Assembly (NCBI GenBank): GCA_024867545.1
Contig: JANFNE010000025.1
Location: 248,001-312,000 of the forward strand
DNA: 64,000 nt
Source: Phytopythium helicoides
Taxonomy: Eukaryota > Oomycota > Peronosporomycetes > Pythiales > Pythiaceae
Direction: 5' to 3'
Below are positions 12,436 through 23,624 of the stretch, one piece after another. The notes under the pieces were generated by a model. It was not told the DNA's origin, ran no database searches, and was given only the letters and a program-made list of their open reading frames with translations. The first letter of the stretch is position 1, and every line of letters begins with the position of its first letter. Both the position numbers and the translations under genes were made by a program.

Positions 12436-13211
12436 CTGCAGATTGGATCCGACCACCGGAGTGGTCACGAGTATTGGGGTTCGATTTCAATATGATAATG
12501 TGGTACCTTCTGTCGTCGACGTGGGCGACCATGGCCGAACGAATTCCGTTCAAGTGCTGGTGAGGTCTTGGAGACTGTGCGACTGGCTGGTTTTACAGTT
12601 GCGCCGGCACTAGCTTACCGACTGCGTATTGGTCGGCAAACCACTTCAGATGTACAACGACGACACAAAGTGTTGACGAGAGAGCTTCTGTCTTGGGATC
12701 TGAAAAAGTTGATTAGTGACCCTTGCAGGACTGCACATGGTGCCTTGGACAGTAGTAATCGAGTTTCTGCTGCAGCGTCCATGCTCACATGCGAGCTTTT
12801 CGCTAATTCCGTTGGAAGGAGCAAGATGCTTCGCTAGCTACTCATACCCAACGAGGTCCTTTGTGTTGAGACCGATCGATGGAATCCACCCGTCGGCGCC
12901 TACAGAATTCTGCTTGCTCCTAGTCTGTGGGCCAGTACCACACGCTCTTTATTATCCACAAACAACCGCAGACAAAGCTAAACTCTTCCACTCTTGTGGT
13001 CAGGAGCTTGCAAATCCTTCCCGTCGGCAAATGCTCCTCCTCTGAGCTGGCGCAGTTGCGCTCACTTGTCAATGAGCTCGTGGCGATTGTGTGTCTTGCA
13101 GCCTTCACCTCATGTGGAATGGCCGAGCATACGTGCGGGTATATACGAATGTTGGCATAACGTGGTGGAAAGCAGTTGCGACTCGTGTGTGTAAATGTGG
13201 GTATTAGTTAT
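12436..13211. other. Intergenic region without a recognisable gene
   Basis: About 775 bp between the ALDH fragment and the 3' end of PRPF6. Only short open frames on both strands are present, none with recognisable domains or repeats. Confidence 0.5.
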
Positions 13212-16128
13212 CTAAGCTTTGGCTGCGAACGGCAGCGTCGAGGCCACGAGCTTACAAAGCTCGGCAACGGGTTTGCGCCGGTGTGCAGTCTGCTTGGAGA
13301 CGCTCGTCCACTTGTCGCCGTGGTGAGGCTCGGCCGCCACGCAGCGCGCCAGAACCTTGTCGGCGTCCTCGCCGCCCTTGGCGCCATGATGCAGCTCAAA
13401 CAAGTAATAGTGAGCCCAGCCATCACCAAAGTCTGCGTCCAGCTGCACCGTGCGCTCGAGCCATTTGCGCGCTTTCGAATACTTGCGCTCATTCCAAAAG
13501 AGCATGGCGACCGAGAGACACACGGCCGGGTCGTTGTCCTTCTTCTTGAGTGCCGTGAACGACGCACGCTTTTGCTGCGCGCGAGGCGCAATGTCGATCG
13601 ACTCGGCTAGCAGAATGCCCGACTCCGGACACTCCTGTAACGCCTTGGCGAGGAGCATTTCTTGGCCCTTGGGGTTTGCGTGGCGCGCCTCTAGGCGAGT
13701 TGCCTCGAGCCACAACAACTCGTTCTTCGGGTTCTTAAGACGCGCAAGCTCCAGCACCGACCGCGCCTTGGTCACACCAGTCATCTTCTCTTCCAAGCGA
13801 CTCGATAGCAGCCAGAGAGGGATCGAAGTTGGACACTTCTGCACGCCTTGACGGTACATCTGTTTGGCGCGTGCGTAGCTGGTAGGTGGGTCAAGCGTCT
13901 CGTAGAATTGGCCCGCCATCATGTGGAGCTTGGCAGCCTCCGGGAATCGCTCGACGCCCTCAAGAACAAGCGCTTCTTCTGCTTCTCTGGTCTCTTTCGT
14001 TGCATCAGGTGAGTTATTTTGTTCACGTTCAAGCAGCACAGATTTCATCCATACGTGTGCCGACGGAGCCTGAGCTCGAGCCTTGGCAAGCAGTGCTCTC
14101 GCGAGGTCGATCTCGCCATTTTCCCACTCGAGCTTGACAGCTGCGAGCCAAATCGGCTCGCTGTTCGGGTTAGCGCTAAACGCTTGTCGCAAGATCAATC
14201 GAGAATTCTCGACCGAGCCGTTGAGCCACACTTCCTTTGCAGCCATGAGCCACAGGATCTCGGCGTTCGGACAGCTCGTGACAGCCTTCTGCAGGAGCTG
14301 CTCCACTGCTTCAGCAGCAGCCACCGCTTCTTCGCTCGTTTCACCGGTCGCCTCCTTCTGCTTCTGCTGGAGCTGCTTCTCGAGTGCGATAGCGCGTAGC
14401 CACACCGACTTTTTGCCGGGGAAAACCTTCAGCGCGTACGCGTAAATTGCCTTGGCTGTCAGCAGCGCGCCGCGAGACATGCTGTTTTCAGCATCGTCCA
14501 TCCATGTGCGCTTGCGATCTTCAGGGTCGACACCAATATCCAAACTAGCATGGACAATAGCTGTGCATGTCAATGGCGCATCTGCTTGTTCGCAGGCTTC
14601 AGCTTCCTGCAGCCACGCCTCGCGTTTCATGACGACTTGGTGTTTTTGTAGAGACTTGATAGCCATCTGGATAATACGGGTCACCATGTCTAGACCCTTG
14701 CCTTGTGCCTCCTCCAGTTTTGCGGCGGTGATCCAGATAGACGGGTCTGTTGGGATAGCGGCACGAGCCTTGTTGAGCGTTTTCTTGGCATTCTCATACG
14801 TCTCCAAGCGCGCAAGTGCAAGCCACAAGTCGACAGATTGGGGAACACACTCGACAGCGCGGCCGAGCAGAACTCGAGCACCGTCAATGTCCTCAAGTTC
14901 AATCAGGGCCTTCCAGAGCTTGACCGAGTTCGGAATGAACTCGAGCGCGCGGCGCATGACAAGCTTCTTAAGCTCATCGTCGCTTTCTAGTTGCGCAGCT
15001 TGCAGCCAAACTTTGACAGATTTGGGGACGTGGCGGACAGCACGAGCGAGAATCGTCTTGGCGTTTTCGGGATTCTGCAGACGAGCAGCTTCAAGCCACA
15101 CGTCCTCTTGAGTCGGGCACGACTCGCAGCCCTGTGCAATGATCTTTCGTGCCTGCACCATTTTCCCCGCGACCTCCTCCAGCCGTGCAGCTGCGATCCA
15201 GCCCGGACCGTGCTTGGGGTTGGTCATCGTCACTGATTTCAGCAGTAATCTCGCCTTTTTGATGTCGCCGATCTCTGCGTCACTCGTGAGCTTCAAACTG
15301 TTGAGGTCCGTCAGGTAGCCCTTGGGGTCGACGACCGTTTGTCCCGAGACCGAGTCCGACATCTTGTCGAGTCGAAGCGACAGCACCGCACCTCGTGCTT
15401 CTGCGAGTCCCGTGACCGTCGACGACATGCCTCCTGGCGTGTCTGTGCCTGCTGGCGTGATGGTTCCGTCTGCGGTGAGTGCACCTCGGGTATTGTTGGC
15501 GCCTGCGAGCAGCACACTGTCTGGCACTGGCGCAAAAAGCTCGTTGCGCTTCTGCAGCGCCGTGTTGGTCTTGTAGCGCAGCGAGTAGTCTCCAATGTCC
15601 GGGATCTGCTCCCAGTCGGCGTCCGACATGGTCTTGAGCGACTCCTTGAGGTCTGCGAACTGGTCGCTGATCTTGGGTCGCTCCTGTCGCGCGCGCTTGA
15701 GCTCCTCAAGCTGGCGCACCTCCCTCCTGCGCTTCCTCCTCGCGTCCATCCTCTCGTCCACGGCCTCATACACCTCGTCGGCCTCTCGGTCGTCGTCGTC
15801 GTACGGCGTGTCTTGGAACAGCCCTCCCCTCGACGAGTAGCCCGAGAACTCGTCGTAGTTGGTCTCGCTGTAGTCGCCAAAGTCCTCGTTCTCGTCCTTC
15901 TCGCGCCCAAAGCCGCCCATCCCCGCCGTCCCCGAGCCCGCGCCCAGCCCCGCGGCCGCCAGCCACGGGCCCAGGGAGCGCCACGCCGTCCGGAGCCATC
16001 GGCGCGCGCGCCGGGCCGATGTCCGAGCGCGTCGTGAAGCCCACAGCGCCACGCCCGAGGCCTGGCACATAGTTGGCGGGAGCCCCAGACGCGTACGTGT
16101 TGCGTACACGCTGCCCCAGCCCGCTCAT
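13212..16128 (-). CDS. PRPF6: Pre-mRNA splicing factor PRP6 homologue (U4/U6.U5 tri-snRNP)
   Basis: PRP6 is a tri-snRNP scaffold protein built of HAT/TPR repeats. The N terminus from the ATG at 16128 reads NYVPGLGRGAVGFTTRSDIG, the family's signature. This is followed by an NYDEFSGY motif, an acidic segment, VYEAVDERMDARRK and RPKISDQFADLK, then about twenty helical repeats with the recurring W.....LE pattern to the C terminus. About 970 residues fits the family (~940). The signature block and the rest lie in different frames. They switch in a G/C-only tract at about 15925-15990 that contains no AG acceptor, so a single-base indel is likelier than an intron. It is divergent from the gene at 16556. 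Confidence 0.92.
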
Positions 16129-16555
16129 GGCCGCTCGAGTCGCAGGAAGACGCACGGAGGCGGCGGTCGGCTGGTCAGGTGGCGGCTTGCCTGCCAATAT
16201 GGAGATCAAGGGGTGAGTAGTAAAAATGGGGGTGTTGGATATTAATTGTGGAGTGGGTGGATAGTAAGGTAGGGGGTGGGGGATAGAGAAGTGGGAGAAT
16301 GTTGGTCGTTGAAGCGACTGCAAACGTGGTTGCAGGGGCGAGGATGGCCTTTGTGTGTCGCGATAGAAGGCGGTTGACGGGTATTTGTGTGTCGCGATGG
16401 AAGGCAGTTGGCGGGTATTCTTGTCGACCGATGTGGCCGAATTCGTGGCGGTTTTCGCAACACACTCGATCACTCTCGAATTTCGTCAAGTAATACCGCG
16501 TCAAGACCATCTGTGGTCGCTCTTGGCTGGGGTTGCTGACTGATGAGCACGAGCG
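16129..16555. promoter_or_regulatory. Divergent promoter region with a short tandem repeat
   Basis: Shared upstream region of PRPF6 (-) and the hypothetical gene at 16556 (+). It includes two imperfect 34-bp direct repeats at 16350..16383 and 16384..16417, each beginning with TGTGTGTCGCGAT. The PRPF6 side is purine-rich on the plus strand. Confidence 0.5.
16350..16417. repeat. Two-copy 34-bp tandem repeat
   Basis: Two adjacent imperfect 34-bp units share GTGTGTCGCGAT, then GAAGGC and GGGTATT. They lie in the divergent promoter between PRPF6 and the next gene. A shorter echo may follow them. Confidence 0.6.
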
Positions 16556-17191
16556 ATGGAAGCTCAGAAAACTACTGATGCAAGGAACGCTCCTAGACCC
16601 GTAATTCCTTCAGGCGGTGATGTCGCGGGCGACGAGCACTTGCCGACGGTGACATCCGAGTCAACGAGTAGAAGAGCATCGCCTTTCGAAGACAAGCAGT
16701 CCACCGAATCGACAACAAACACAGCAGAGGTGGTTCAAACCCGGATGTGGGGATTCAACTCAAGCCAGGCTCGCACGTTAGATAGAGATGAGATGGATGA
16801 GCGCTTTCGCTCGATACTTGAGCTCTTTCAAGTGCGTGCTACATCTCAAACACCTGGAGTGTCGGTGCTTCCACTCTCTAAAACGAGTCGGTGGGACCCG
16901 TACAAAACCAGCAGCGCTAATCAGGCATCATTCTCACGAGACGAAGATGCCTCCAGAGAACAGCAGCTGGGCATTTCGCGTGTACAGTCACAGCCAGCGC
17001 TACTTCTCGTTGCAAACAACCGGCAACAACCCCCACGAGGGCGAAGAGCAACGCTGAGTGATGCACTTCCAGCACGGCCACCCAATCCCCAGCCTGCTCA
17101 ACAGAGGAGAAGGTCTATCGTTGGTGTAGTGAGACGACGACTCAGACGCCTTAGTCGTTGGCTGGGCATTGGTAGGCAACACCAAGTTTGA
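16556..17191 (+). CDS. Uncharacterised protein with basic C-terminal tail
   Basis: An ATG-started open frame of 211 codons with no recognised domain. The N-terminal 65 residues are Ser/Thr/Glu-rich and probably disordered. A short more ordered segment (MWGFNSSQARTLDRDEMDER then FRSILELF) is followed by another disordered stretch. The last ~45 residues are Arg-rich with an amphipathic look (RRRSIVGVVRRRLRRL then SRWLG), suggesting membrane surface or nucleic-acid binding. It diverges from PRPF6. It is probably real because of its length and uninterrupted frame, but nothing in the sequence gives its function. Confidence 0.55.
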   Translation: MEAQKTTDARNAPRPVIPSGGDVAGDEHLPTVTSESTSRRASPFEDKQSTESTTNTAEVVQTRMWGFNSSQARTLDRDEMDERFRSILELFQVRATSQTPGVSVLPLSKTSRWDPYKTSSANQASFSRDEDASREQQLGISRVQSQPALLLVANNRQQPPRGRRATLSDALPARPPNPQPAQQRRRSIVGVVRRRLRRLSRWLGIGRQHQV

Positions 17192-17281
17192 GGCCCATAA
17201 GCAATATGGAAATGTACATCTATTACTTAATCACAGGTGTCTGCAAGCTCTCGCTTCATTGCTCCCTGCCAAGACGGCATC

Positions 17282-18072
17282 CTAGTCGTCATCCTCGTTG
17301 TGGTGCCGCCGCGAGTGATCCTGATTGAGTGGTTCGTAGTCCCGCGCGTCGACATTGTGATGCGTCATTGCGAGACGTCGCTGACGATAAAATGTGAGCG
17401 CACGCTTGGCAGCGACGTAGACACCCAATGCGAAGAACGGTAGAATGATCAACCACGCGAACAGAGAGAAACCCTCGCGGTCGTGATGGTGTTCGTGGTG
17501 GTGGTGGTCCCCGCGCCGGTCATCCCCCGAACGAATTTGTCGAGGCTGATCCGTGCTATCTCCTCCTCGTCCAAATCCGTGGTTGTCCATGAAGTAGTAT
17601 TTGGCGTCGTCGCGGTGGTCTGCACCCAAGCGCGGGCCGTCGTTGTGTCGGCGGTCAGTAAGGGGCTGCCATGAGTCTTCCGAGTCCTTGGGGTGGCTGA
17701 TGGTCAGGCTCACCATTCGGGCCTCCGTGGTGGTGATGATTGTCGCGTCCACGCACCGAATGCTAACTTGTCTTGTCCAGGTTGCGCGAATGCACCGACG
17801 AGACTCGCAAGACAAGGCTGCGATAGCGCATTGGCGTGGCTCGACAGGCATTTGTTGACCGCGAGCAAAGCCGCATCCAGCTCATACCCTGCAGCCCCCG
17901 ACTGCAACAGGTGAAGCGCGCGCACTTCCTCTCCGCCGCACCAGCGATCGATCTCGGTCATGCACGCCGCTTGGATAGCCTGCGCGTGCTCCTTGATCGG
18001 GTGATCTCCGTCGGCGTCCGCCTGCTTCCACGCCCGCAGCGTGCGTCGCCCAAGGTCTCCTTGCGGTGCCAT
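17282..18072 (-). CDS. Single-pass membrane protein with Cys-rich GLG1-like N terminus and His-rich linker
   Basis: Exon 1 (18072..17768) and exon 2 (17696..17282) flank a 71-bp GT-AG intron and give 239 residues. The N-terminal ~100 residues contain spaced Cys (CMTEIDRWC, KCLSSH, QPCLASL) reminiscent of GLG1-type Cys-rich repeats. An Asp/His/Arg-rich linker with HHHHEHHH precedes one clear transmembrane segment (FSLFAWLIILPFFALGVYVA) and a short basic and acidic tail. No signal peptide is visible. The His cluster might bind metal, which is inference. The gene diverges from the acyl-CoA dehydrogenase at 18439. Confidence 0.7.
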
Positions 18073-18438
18073 GTCACGTCGATCTCTAGTAGGTCAGCTG
18101 CTGCTGTAGCTTCCGTCAGTCAAATTGCTCAATGAGACTATACTATGCTCCTCGCAACTCCACCACCTCCACCATCTCCACCCAGTCGCATCGACCAGGA
18201 CGTCGAGGACGTCCGCCACGTACTTGAAGACGACCTGCATCCATGACGCGCTCTGGTGACGTCGCACATAGTCACACCCCCGAATCACCGACCCTCTGAC
18301 GTCGGCCGCACGTCGGGTTCGACGTGAAGCGTCGTGAAAAAAAACCCACGAGCCGATCCAGCGGCAGATCCGAATCCGCCGCGCGCCGCTCAAGCCTCCC
18401 CCGCCTTTCGCTGCGTTACGTTGCCCAACTGCACGACA

Positions 18439-20363
18439 ATGGTGATGCTGTCGCTGCTGCGAGCGTCCCGCGCCCAGCCGCGCGCGCTTTCGCTGGCCTT
18501 TCGCCAGTCGCGCGGGCTGCAGACGGCGGCGGAGGCGTCCGAGGGCGTGTCGTACACGCGCGGCCTCTTCCTGGGCGTCAACAACGCGACGCGCGCGTTC
18601 CCGTACCCGCAGCTGCCGGAGGCCGAGAAGGAGACGCTGCAGATGCTCGTGGAGCCCGTGAGCAAGTTCTTCGGCACGGTCGACGCGCGCAAGATCGACG
18701 AGACCAAGCAGATCCCGCCGCAGGTCTTGCAGGACATGAAGGAGCTCGGACTCTTCGGCCTGCAGATCCCCGAGGAGCTCGAGGGACTCGGGCTCTCCAA
18801 CACGGGCTACGCGCGCGTCTGCGAGGAGATCACGGACGGCAGCCTCGCCGTCACGGTCATGGCGCACCAGTCCATCGGACTCAAGGGCATCCTGCTCAAC
18901 GGCAACGACGAGCAGAAGAAAAAGTACCTGCCAAAGCTCGCGTCCGGCGAGCACATTGCAGCCTTTGCGCTCACAGAGCCCTCCAGCGGCTCCGACGCCG
19001 GGTCCATCAAGACGCGCGCCACGCTCTCCGAGGACGGCAAGCACTTCATCCTCAACGGCGGCAAGATCTGGATCAGCAACGGCGGCTGGGCAGAGATCAT
19101 GACCGTCTTCGCCCAGACCGAGGTCGACGGCAAGGACAAGGTCACTGCTTTCATCGTAGAGCGCAGCTTCGGCGGCGTCACGAGTGGCCCGCCCGAGGAC
19201 AAGCTCGGCATCCGCGGCTCCAACACGTGCCAGGTCTTCTTCGACAACTGCAAGGTCCCCATTGAGAATGTCCTTGGTGGTGGACCGGATGGCAAGACGG
19301 GTGGCAAGGCGGGCGTCGGCCAGGGTTTCAAGGTGGCCATGAATATCCTCAACAACGGCCGCTTTGGTCTTGGAGCATGCGCTGGAGCGTCACTGCGCCG
19401 AGTGCTGGGTATGGCAGCCGAGCACGCCAACTCGCGCAAGCAGTTTGGTGCGCCGCTCGCCAACTTTGGCCTGATCAAGAAGAAGTTCGGCAACATGGCG
19501 CTGGACGCGTACGCCATTGAGTCGATGGCATTCATGACGACTGGCATGATCGACCGTGGTGACCCGTCATGCGAGATCGAGGCAGCCATGTCCAAGGTCT
19601 ACGGTTCGGAAGTCGCATTTGCTGGTATCAACGAATGTATCCAGGTTATGGGCGGCACGGGTTTCATGAAGGACTGGCCATTCGAGCGCTACATGCGTGA
19701 CTGCCGTATTCTTTCGATCTTCGAGGGCACGAACGAAATTCTGCGCATGCTGATCGCACTCAGCGGCATTCGGGTAGGTTTTCACGCCATTGGATTGCAA
19801 TTGGGCAAGTTACGATGTCACTAACCCAACTATGTGGATTCTAGACTGCTGGTGACCGCTTGTCTGCTGTCGGAAAGCTTCTCCAGAACCCGCTCAAGGA
19901 TCCTGCTGCTGCCGCGAAGGAGGTGTCGGACCGCCTTCAGCGCAAGTTCTCTCCCGCGCCGCTTGATGGTGTGCACGCAAATCTCAAGTCGTCGGCGACG
20001 CTCCTCCAGCAGCGTACAGCCGAGTTTGGTGATGCTGTCGAATTCCTGCTGCGTAAGCACGGCAAGAAGATTGTGGACCAGCAGATGCAGCTGGAGCGCA
20101 TTGCTGATTCAGCGATTGGACTGTTTGCCATGACGGCGACTATCTCTCGCGCGACGTCGTCGCTGAACGCCGGGCTTGACTCGGCTGCGCACGAGCAGAA
20201 ACTCACGGAGCTGTACTGCGACGTGACTTCGGCCAAGATTGGGCGTCTCCTTACCGAGATCAAGTCGAACACCAAGAATGACGAGCGTCTGCGCGCGATC
20301 GCGGACGAGGTGCTCGAGCAGGAGAAGTACATCCCCGCGCACGCGACGGGTGTTAACGCGTAA
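18439..20363 (+). CDS. ACADVL: Very-long-chain-type acyl-CoA dehydrogenase, mitochondrial
   Basis: Catalyses the first, FAD-dependent dehydrogenation of long-chain acyl-CoA in mitochondrial beta-oxidation. Exon 1 (18439..19773) joins exon 2 (19845..20363) across a 71-bp GT-AG intron, phase 0, giving 617 residues. The first ~30 residues ([20 protein letters not shown]) are Arg/Ser-rich and look like a mitochondrial targeting peptide. [12 protein letters not shown] is the family signature, and the catalytic Glu lies in [10 protein letters not shown]. The ~170-residue helical extension after it marks the VLCAD/ACAD9 group rather than shorter-chain enzymes; ACAD9 remains an alternative. The gene is intact. 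Upstream ATG-less frame was ignored. Confidence 0.92.
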
Positions 20364-20453
20364 GCTGAGGATTGACTCGTACTCAGCCCGCTGACGTAGG
20401 TGGGCTCCATTTATCGACAGACATAAACCTATCATTGAGTGAAGTTGGTCCAG

Positions 20454-20476
20454 TTTTTTTTTTTTTTTTTTTTTTT
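20454..20476 (+). repeat. 23-nt poly-T tract
   Basis: An uninterrupted run of 23 T about 90 bp after the acyl-CoA dehydrogenase stop and about 230 bp from the ANK-B stop. It may be a simple homopolymer, or the poly-A of a minus-strand retrocopy, although no retrocopy is recognisable beside it. Confidence 0.7.
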
Positions 20477-20704
20477 CGCGAGTCCATGCGCATGCGAGCA
20501 CTTTCGTGACTCGTTCGTTTCCGTGTTTCGAAACGAAGAGCTGGAAAGAAGACACAGACACCTTTGATATAGGTCGATCCAACAAAGTAGATTAAGTATC
20601 GTTCAACGTTTGAATTTGCGTTTTACGCTGTCTGTCACGTATCGAGGGAAGTAGTGAAGCACAAGATGCTTCGCTCAAATGAAAAAGTTTTGAAATCATT
20701 TTGA

Positions 20705-22708
20705 TCATTCGTTCCCTTCAGTCAGGTGTTTAAGCTCGATGAGCGCGTCTCGCATGAACGAGTTGCTAACCACCTTTTGTTGAATAAATTCGCGCGCGCC
20801 AGGTATAGAGTCGGAGTAGTCTCGCACAACCCATTGGGATATCTCCACAAGCTGTCGAGCACAACATTCCCAGGCTTCCTCAACACAGCTAAAGTCGCAA
20901 GGAAAACGACCGTCTTTTGCCAGCAACATTGCAATGTCGAGCTTGTTGGAACGTATCGCAACCATCACGGGGTTCGAACTGAACTGGTAATCTGGAAGTT
21001 GCTGCAGTAGCCTAGATATTTCAACCATCGTATACATCTCAATCGCGCTCCACATTGCGTCCTCGGCTCCGTATACGGTATGAATTGCCTCATACCAATT
21101 CAGTCGTTGTGTCAGATACTGAAACTTGGAGTCGATACAATCCTCCAACGGCGAGCACCACTTGTCATTTATCTTGTGTCGATACAACCACCGCATGACT
21201 TCATACTGACGACTCTTTCTCGCGTAATGTATCGCGGAATCTATGCATCCTTCGCTTCGATTCTCGTACAGCCACTTGACAGTCTCCAAATGTCCATTTT
21301 GAGCGGCACCGTTCATGGCTTCATACGAACAGCCTTCACTTCGATTCTCGTGCAGCCATATGACAACATCGAGATGTCCATTTCGAGCAGCAGAGGTCAT
21401 GGCAGTTGGAGTACATCCTTCTATCCGATTCTCGTGGAGAAACTTCACGACTGTGAGATGTCCATTGGCAGCTGCGAGGTCCATTGCTCGTGTAGTACAG
21501 CCTTCATCTCGATTTTCATGAAGCCAAGCAACGGTTTCAAGATGTCCGTTTCTTGCAGCAAAGTTCATCGCCCTTTCAGTACATCCTTCATTTCGATTTT
21601 CGTGCAACCACTTTACCACATCAAGATGACCTTTCCCTGCAGCACCATTCATCGCAGTTGATGTACACCCTTCGCTTCGATTCTCGTGGAGCCACTTGAC
21701 CATATCGAGCCATCCATTTTCGGCAGATCTATCCATTGCATTGGTAGAACACAAACCATTACCCGATACTTCGTGGATTTTCTTCACATGTTCAAGAAGG
21801 CCGTGGACAGCAAGTTTATCGATCGCACGCGCTAGTTCTTCTTTATTGAAGATTGTGAAGTGATCCAACACCCAGTTGATGTGATCGTAAATGATGCTGG
21901 AGCCCTGGACTGAAAGTGAACTGATACGTTCAATACCGCTCACGACAGCACCAGCCGATACGGTAGAGAATCCGAAGTTGCTGGAGAGCCATTCTACTAT
22001 GTTGAATTTTCCAAAGCTCATTGCTTGGTCCAATGTCAGTTGTGTGAATTCAACATCCGTGTTGTCCCGGATCCACTCCATCATCTCAATGTTGCCACTA
22101 TACACCACCGCATGCAAATCATATTGCTCGGATGGGCCATCGAGTGCGTTCAACCATTCTACACTGTTTAGAAGCCCACGACGGATAGCTGTTTTCATCA
22201 GTTCCTTCTTTGTAGTGGGATCGATCGGTGCAATGTTCTCATGCACCCATGTGACAGTCTCCAAATTGACGCATATCCAATAATCACCCTGTAGCGCCTT
22301 CGAAGAGTCTCGGACAATACGCTCATTGTGATTCTCAAGTAGCCACTGCAAAATCTCGAGTCGAGAATACTTCACTGCTGTTAGGACAGGCTTTCGGACC
22401 CTCCCCTCGGGCAAATACTCCTCCACGATCCACTTCACAACTTCCAAGTTCCCCTTCTCAATAGCCTTCTCAAGACACAGCGTAAAATGCCAGCGCTTCA
22501 GCAACGGATCCATCTCGGGGTCTTCTCGAGCTGCAATTCTCTCCAACAGCCTCACCACACCATCAGGACACTTCTCGCACGCAGATGGCAGCGTCCACAG
22601 TACACTCGCGTCCAGGAAGTCGGTCACAATGGACTCAACGCCACCCAAGCCTCCAATCTCTCGACACACCGTCGCGACGCTCGTCAGAATCGCCAGCTTC
22701 TCCTCCAT
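20705..22708 (-). CDS. ANK-B: ankyrin-like 28-residue-repeat protein
   Basis: Intact intronless frame of 667 residues. Residues 1-95 are a conserved N-terminal region (CREIGGLGGVESIVTDFLDA, then VLWT and CEKCPDGVVRLLERIAARED). Residues ~95-330 are divergent helical repeats with the form LEVVKWIVEEY. Residues ~330-520 hold about six uniform 28-residue repeats of the type NGHLDVVKWLHENRSEGC plus a degenerate seventh. A conserved C-terminal region includes DYQFSSNP and LDIAMLLAKDGRFP. Ankyrin-type repeats usually mediate protein binding; the partner is unknown. No signal peptide or transmembrane segment is seen. The N-terminal ~120 codons and upstream DNA match ANK-C, and the central part matches ANK-A, so it appears mosaic. 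Confidence 0.88.
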   Translation of the reverse strand: MEEKLAILTSVATVCREIGGLGGVESIVTDFLDASVLWTLPSACEKCPDGVVRLLERIAAREDPEMDPLLKRWHFTLCLEKAIEKGNLEVVKWIVEEYLPEGRVRKPVLTAVKYSRLEILQWLLENHNERIVRDSSKALQGDYWICVNLETVTWVHENIAPIDPTTKKELMKTAIRRGLLNSVEWLNALDGPSEQYDLHAVVYSGNIEMMEWIRDNTDVEFTQLTLDQAMSFGKFNIVEWLSSNFGFSTVSAGAVVSGIERISSLSVQGSSIIYDHINWVLDHFTIFNKEELARAIDKLAVHGLLEHVKKIHEVSGNGLCSTNAMDRSAENGWLDMVKWLHENRSEGCTSTAMNGAAGKGHLDVVKWLHENRNEGCTERAMNFAARNGHLETVAWLHENRDEGCTTRAMDLAAANGHLTVVKFLHENRIEGCTPTAMTSAARNGHLDVVIWLHENRSEGCSYEAMNGAAQNGHLETVKWLYENRSEGCIDSAIHYARKSRQYEVMRWLYRHKINDKWCSPLEDCIDSKFQYLTQRLNWYEAIHTVYGAEDAMWSAIEMYTMVEISRLLQQLPDYQFSSNPVMVAIRSNKLDIAMLLAKDGRFPCDFSCVEEAWECCARQLVEISQWVVRDYSDSIPGAREFIQQKVVSNSFMRDALIELKHLTEGNE

Positions 22709-23245
22709 CTCTTCGTTGGCAACAACTCACGAGAAAACTCAGAGTGGAGAGGAGGTGAAGAGCTGGTTGTGACAATTGCCTTTCCTAGTACATTTCCTAC
22801 TAATTTCGGCGGCATAGTGCGGAAAGTGCAAAGTCAAACTGCGAGGGTACTAGAAAATGCAAGGAAAAACTATATGATGTAGCACGTAGATTTCCGTTTG
22901 CACCGCTGCTGCTAAAGGGTAACCCTCTGTAACACCGTTCTGATCAAAACCTGATCGAATCAATTGAGGTGGCAGTCGCTCGTGGTGCTTGTCGATGGCC
23001 TCGTCCTGATGGCTCCAGCGCCAACAAGGCAATTATTCATCCGTCCCAGCTCCCAACTGTCGAACGCACCAGTCACGCTATCTCCTACTCTACCTCGTTA
23101 TCAGCATGCTACGAGAAAACTGAAAGTGGCAGCAGGTCCCCACTACTACACAACCCGTTCGTCGGAATCCTAATACTTCATTTCTGCTGATATGGCTACA
23201 CTTAGTGACGATGCAAACGTCGATTTCACCAACAACTCTATGGTT
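20705..23245 (-). repeat. Tandem direct duplication, unit 1 (ANK-B and upstream DNA)
   Basis: ANK-B and about 530 bp upstream match ANK-C and its upstream DNA (23625..26045) in the same orientation. Matching flank sequence includes the CTCGTGG...GATGGCCTCGTCC stretch near 22980 and 25770, and a GAGAAAACTGAAAGTGGCAG stretch near 23110 and 25920. Confidence 0.8.
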
Positions 23246-23624
23246 GCGCACGCTGCGCGTGGTACTTCAGGGTCTCCTCGAGATGCGATTCTCTCCAACA
23301 ACCTCACCACGCCATTTAGATATTTCTTGCACGCAATTGGGCACACTCAAGTCGAGGAAGGGGACCTGGACCCCACCCAAACATTCAATCTCTCGACACA
23401 CCGTCACGACACTCGTCCGACTCGTGATTGCTTCAATCGTGCTGTCGTGAGAAACTCCACGAAGAAGAGCTTGAAGTGGCGGAATACACTTATGATGAAT
23501 CATGATTCAAGATAAAACGGTAAAGAACATGCTCTCGAGTTGTAGTCGTGACGAAGAATGTATGTTCATATGCACGAGGTCGAACTCCCCTGTAAAAAAG
23601 GTATTCGATTTCGCTGTAAACGAA
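22709..23624. other. Intergenic region between ANK-B and ANK-C
   Basis: The first ~530 bp is the ANK-B promoter flank, duplicated at ANK-C. The next ~170 bp is a degenerate ankyrin N-terminal relic (23269..23435). The last ~190 bp is the 3' flank of ANK-C. No intact gene is seen. Confidence 0.6.
23269..23435 (-). pseudogene. Relic of an ankyrin-family 5' end
   Basis: About 165 bp resemble, with many substitutions and gaps, the minus-strand sequence that encodes the CREIGGLGG to LLERIA region of the intact ankyrin genes. No frame is maintained. It marks a lost copy within the tandem array. Confidence 0.6.

Noticed and set aside
18094..19044. Minus-strand open frame of 316 codons and a plus-strand shadow at 18324..19265
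   Set aside because: Both overlap the first exon of the acyl-CoA dehydrogenase in other frames and show no domain.
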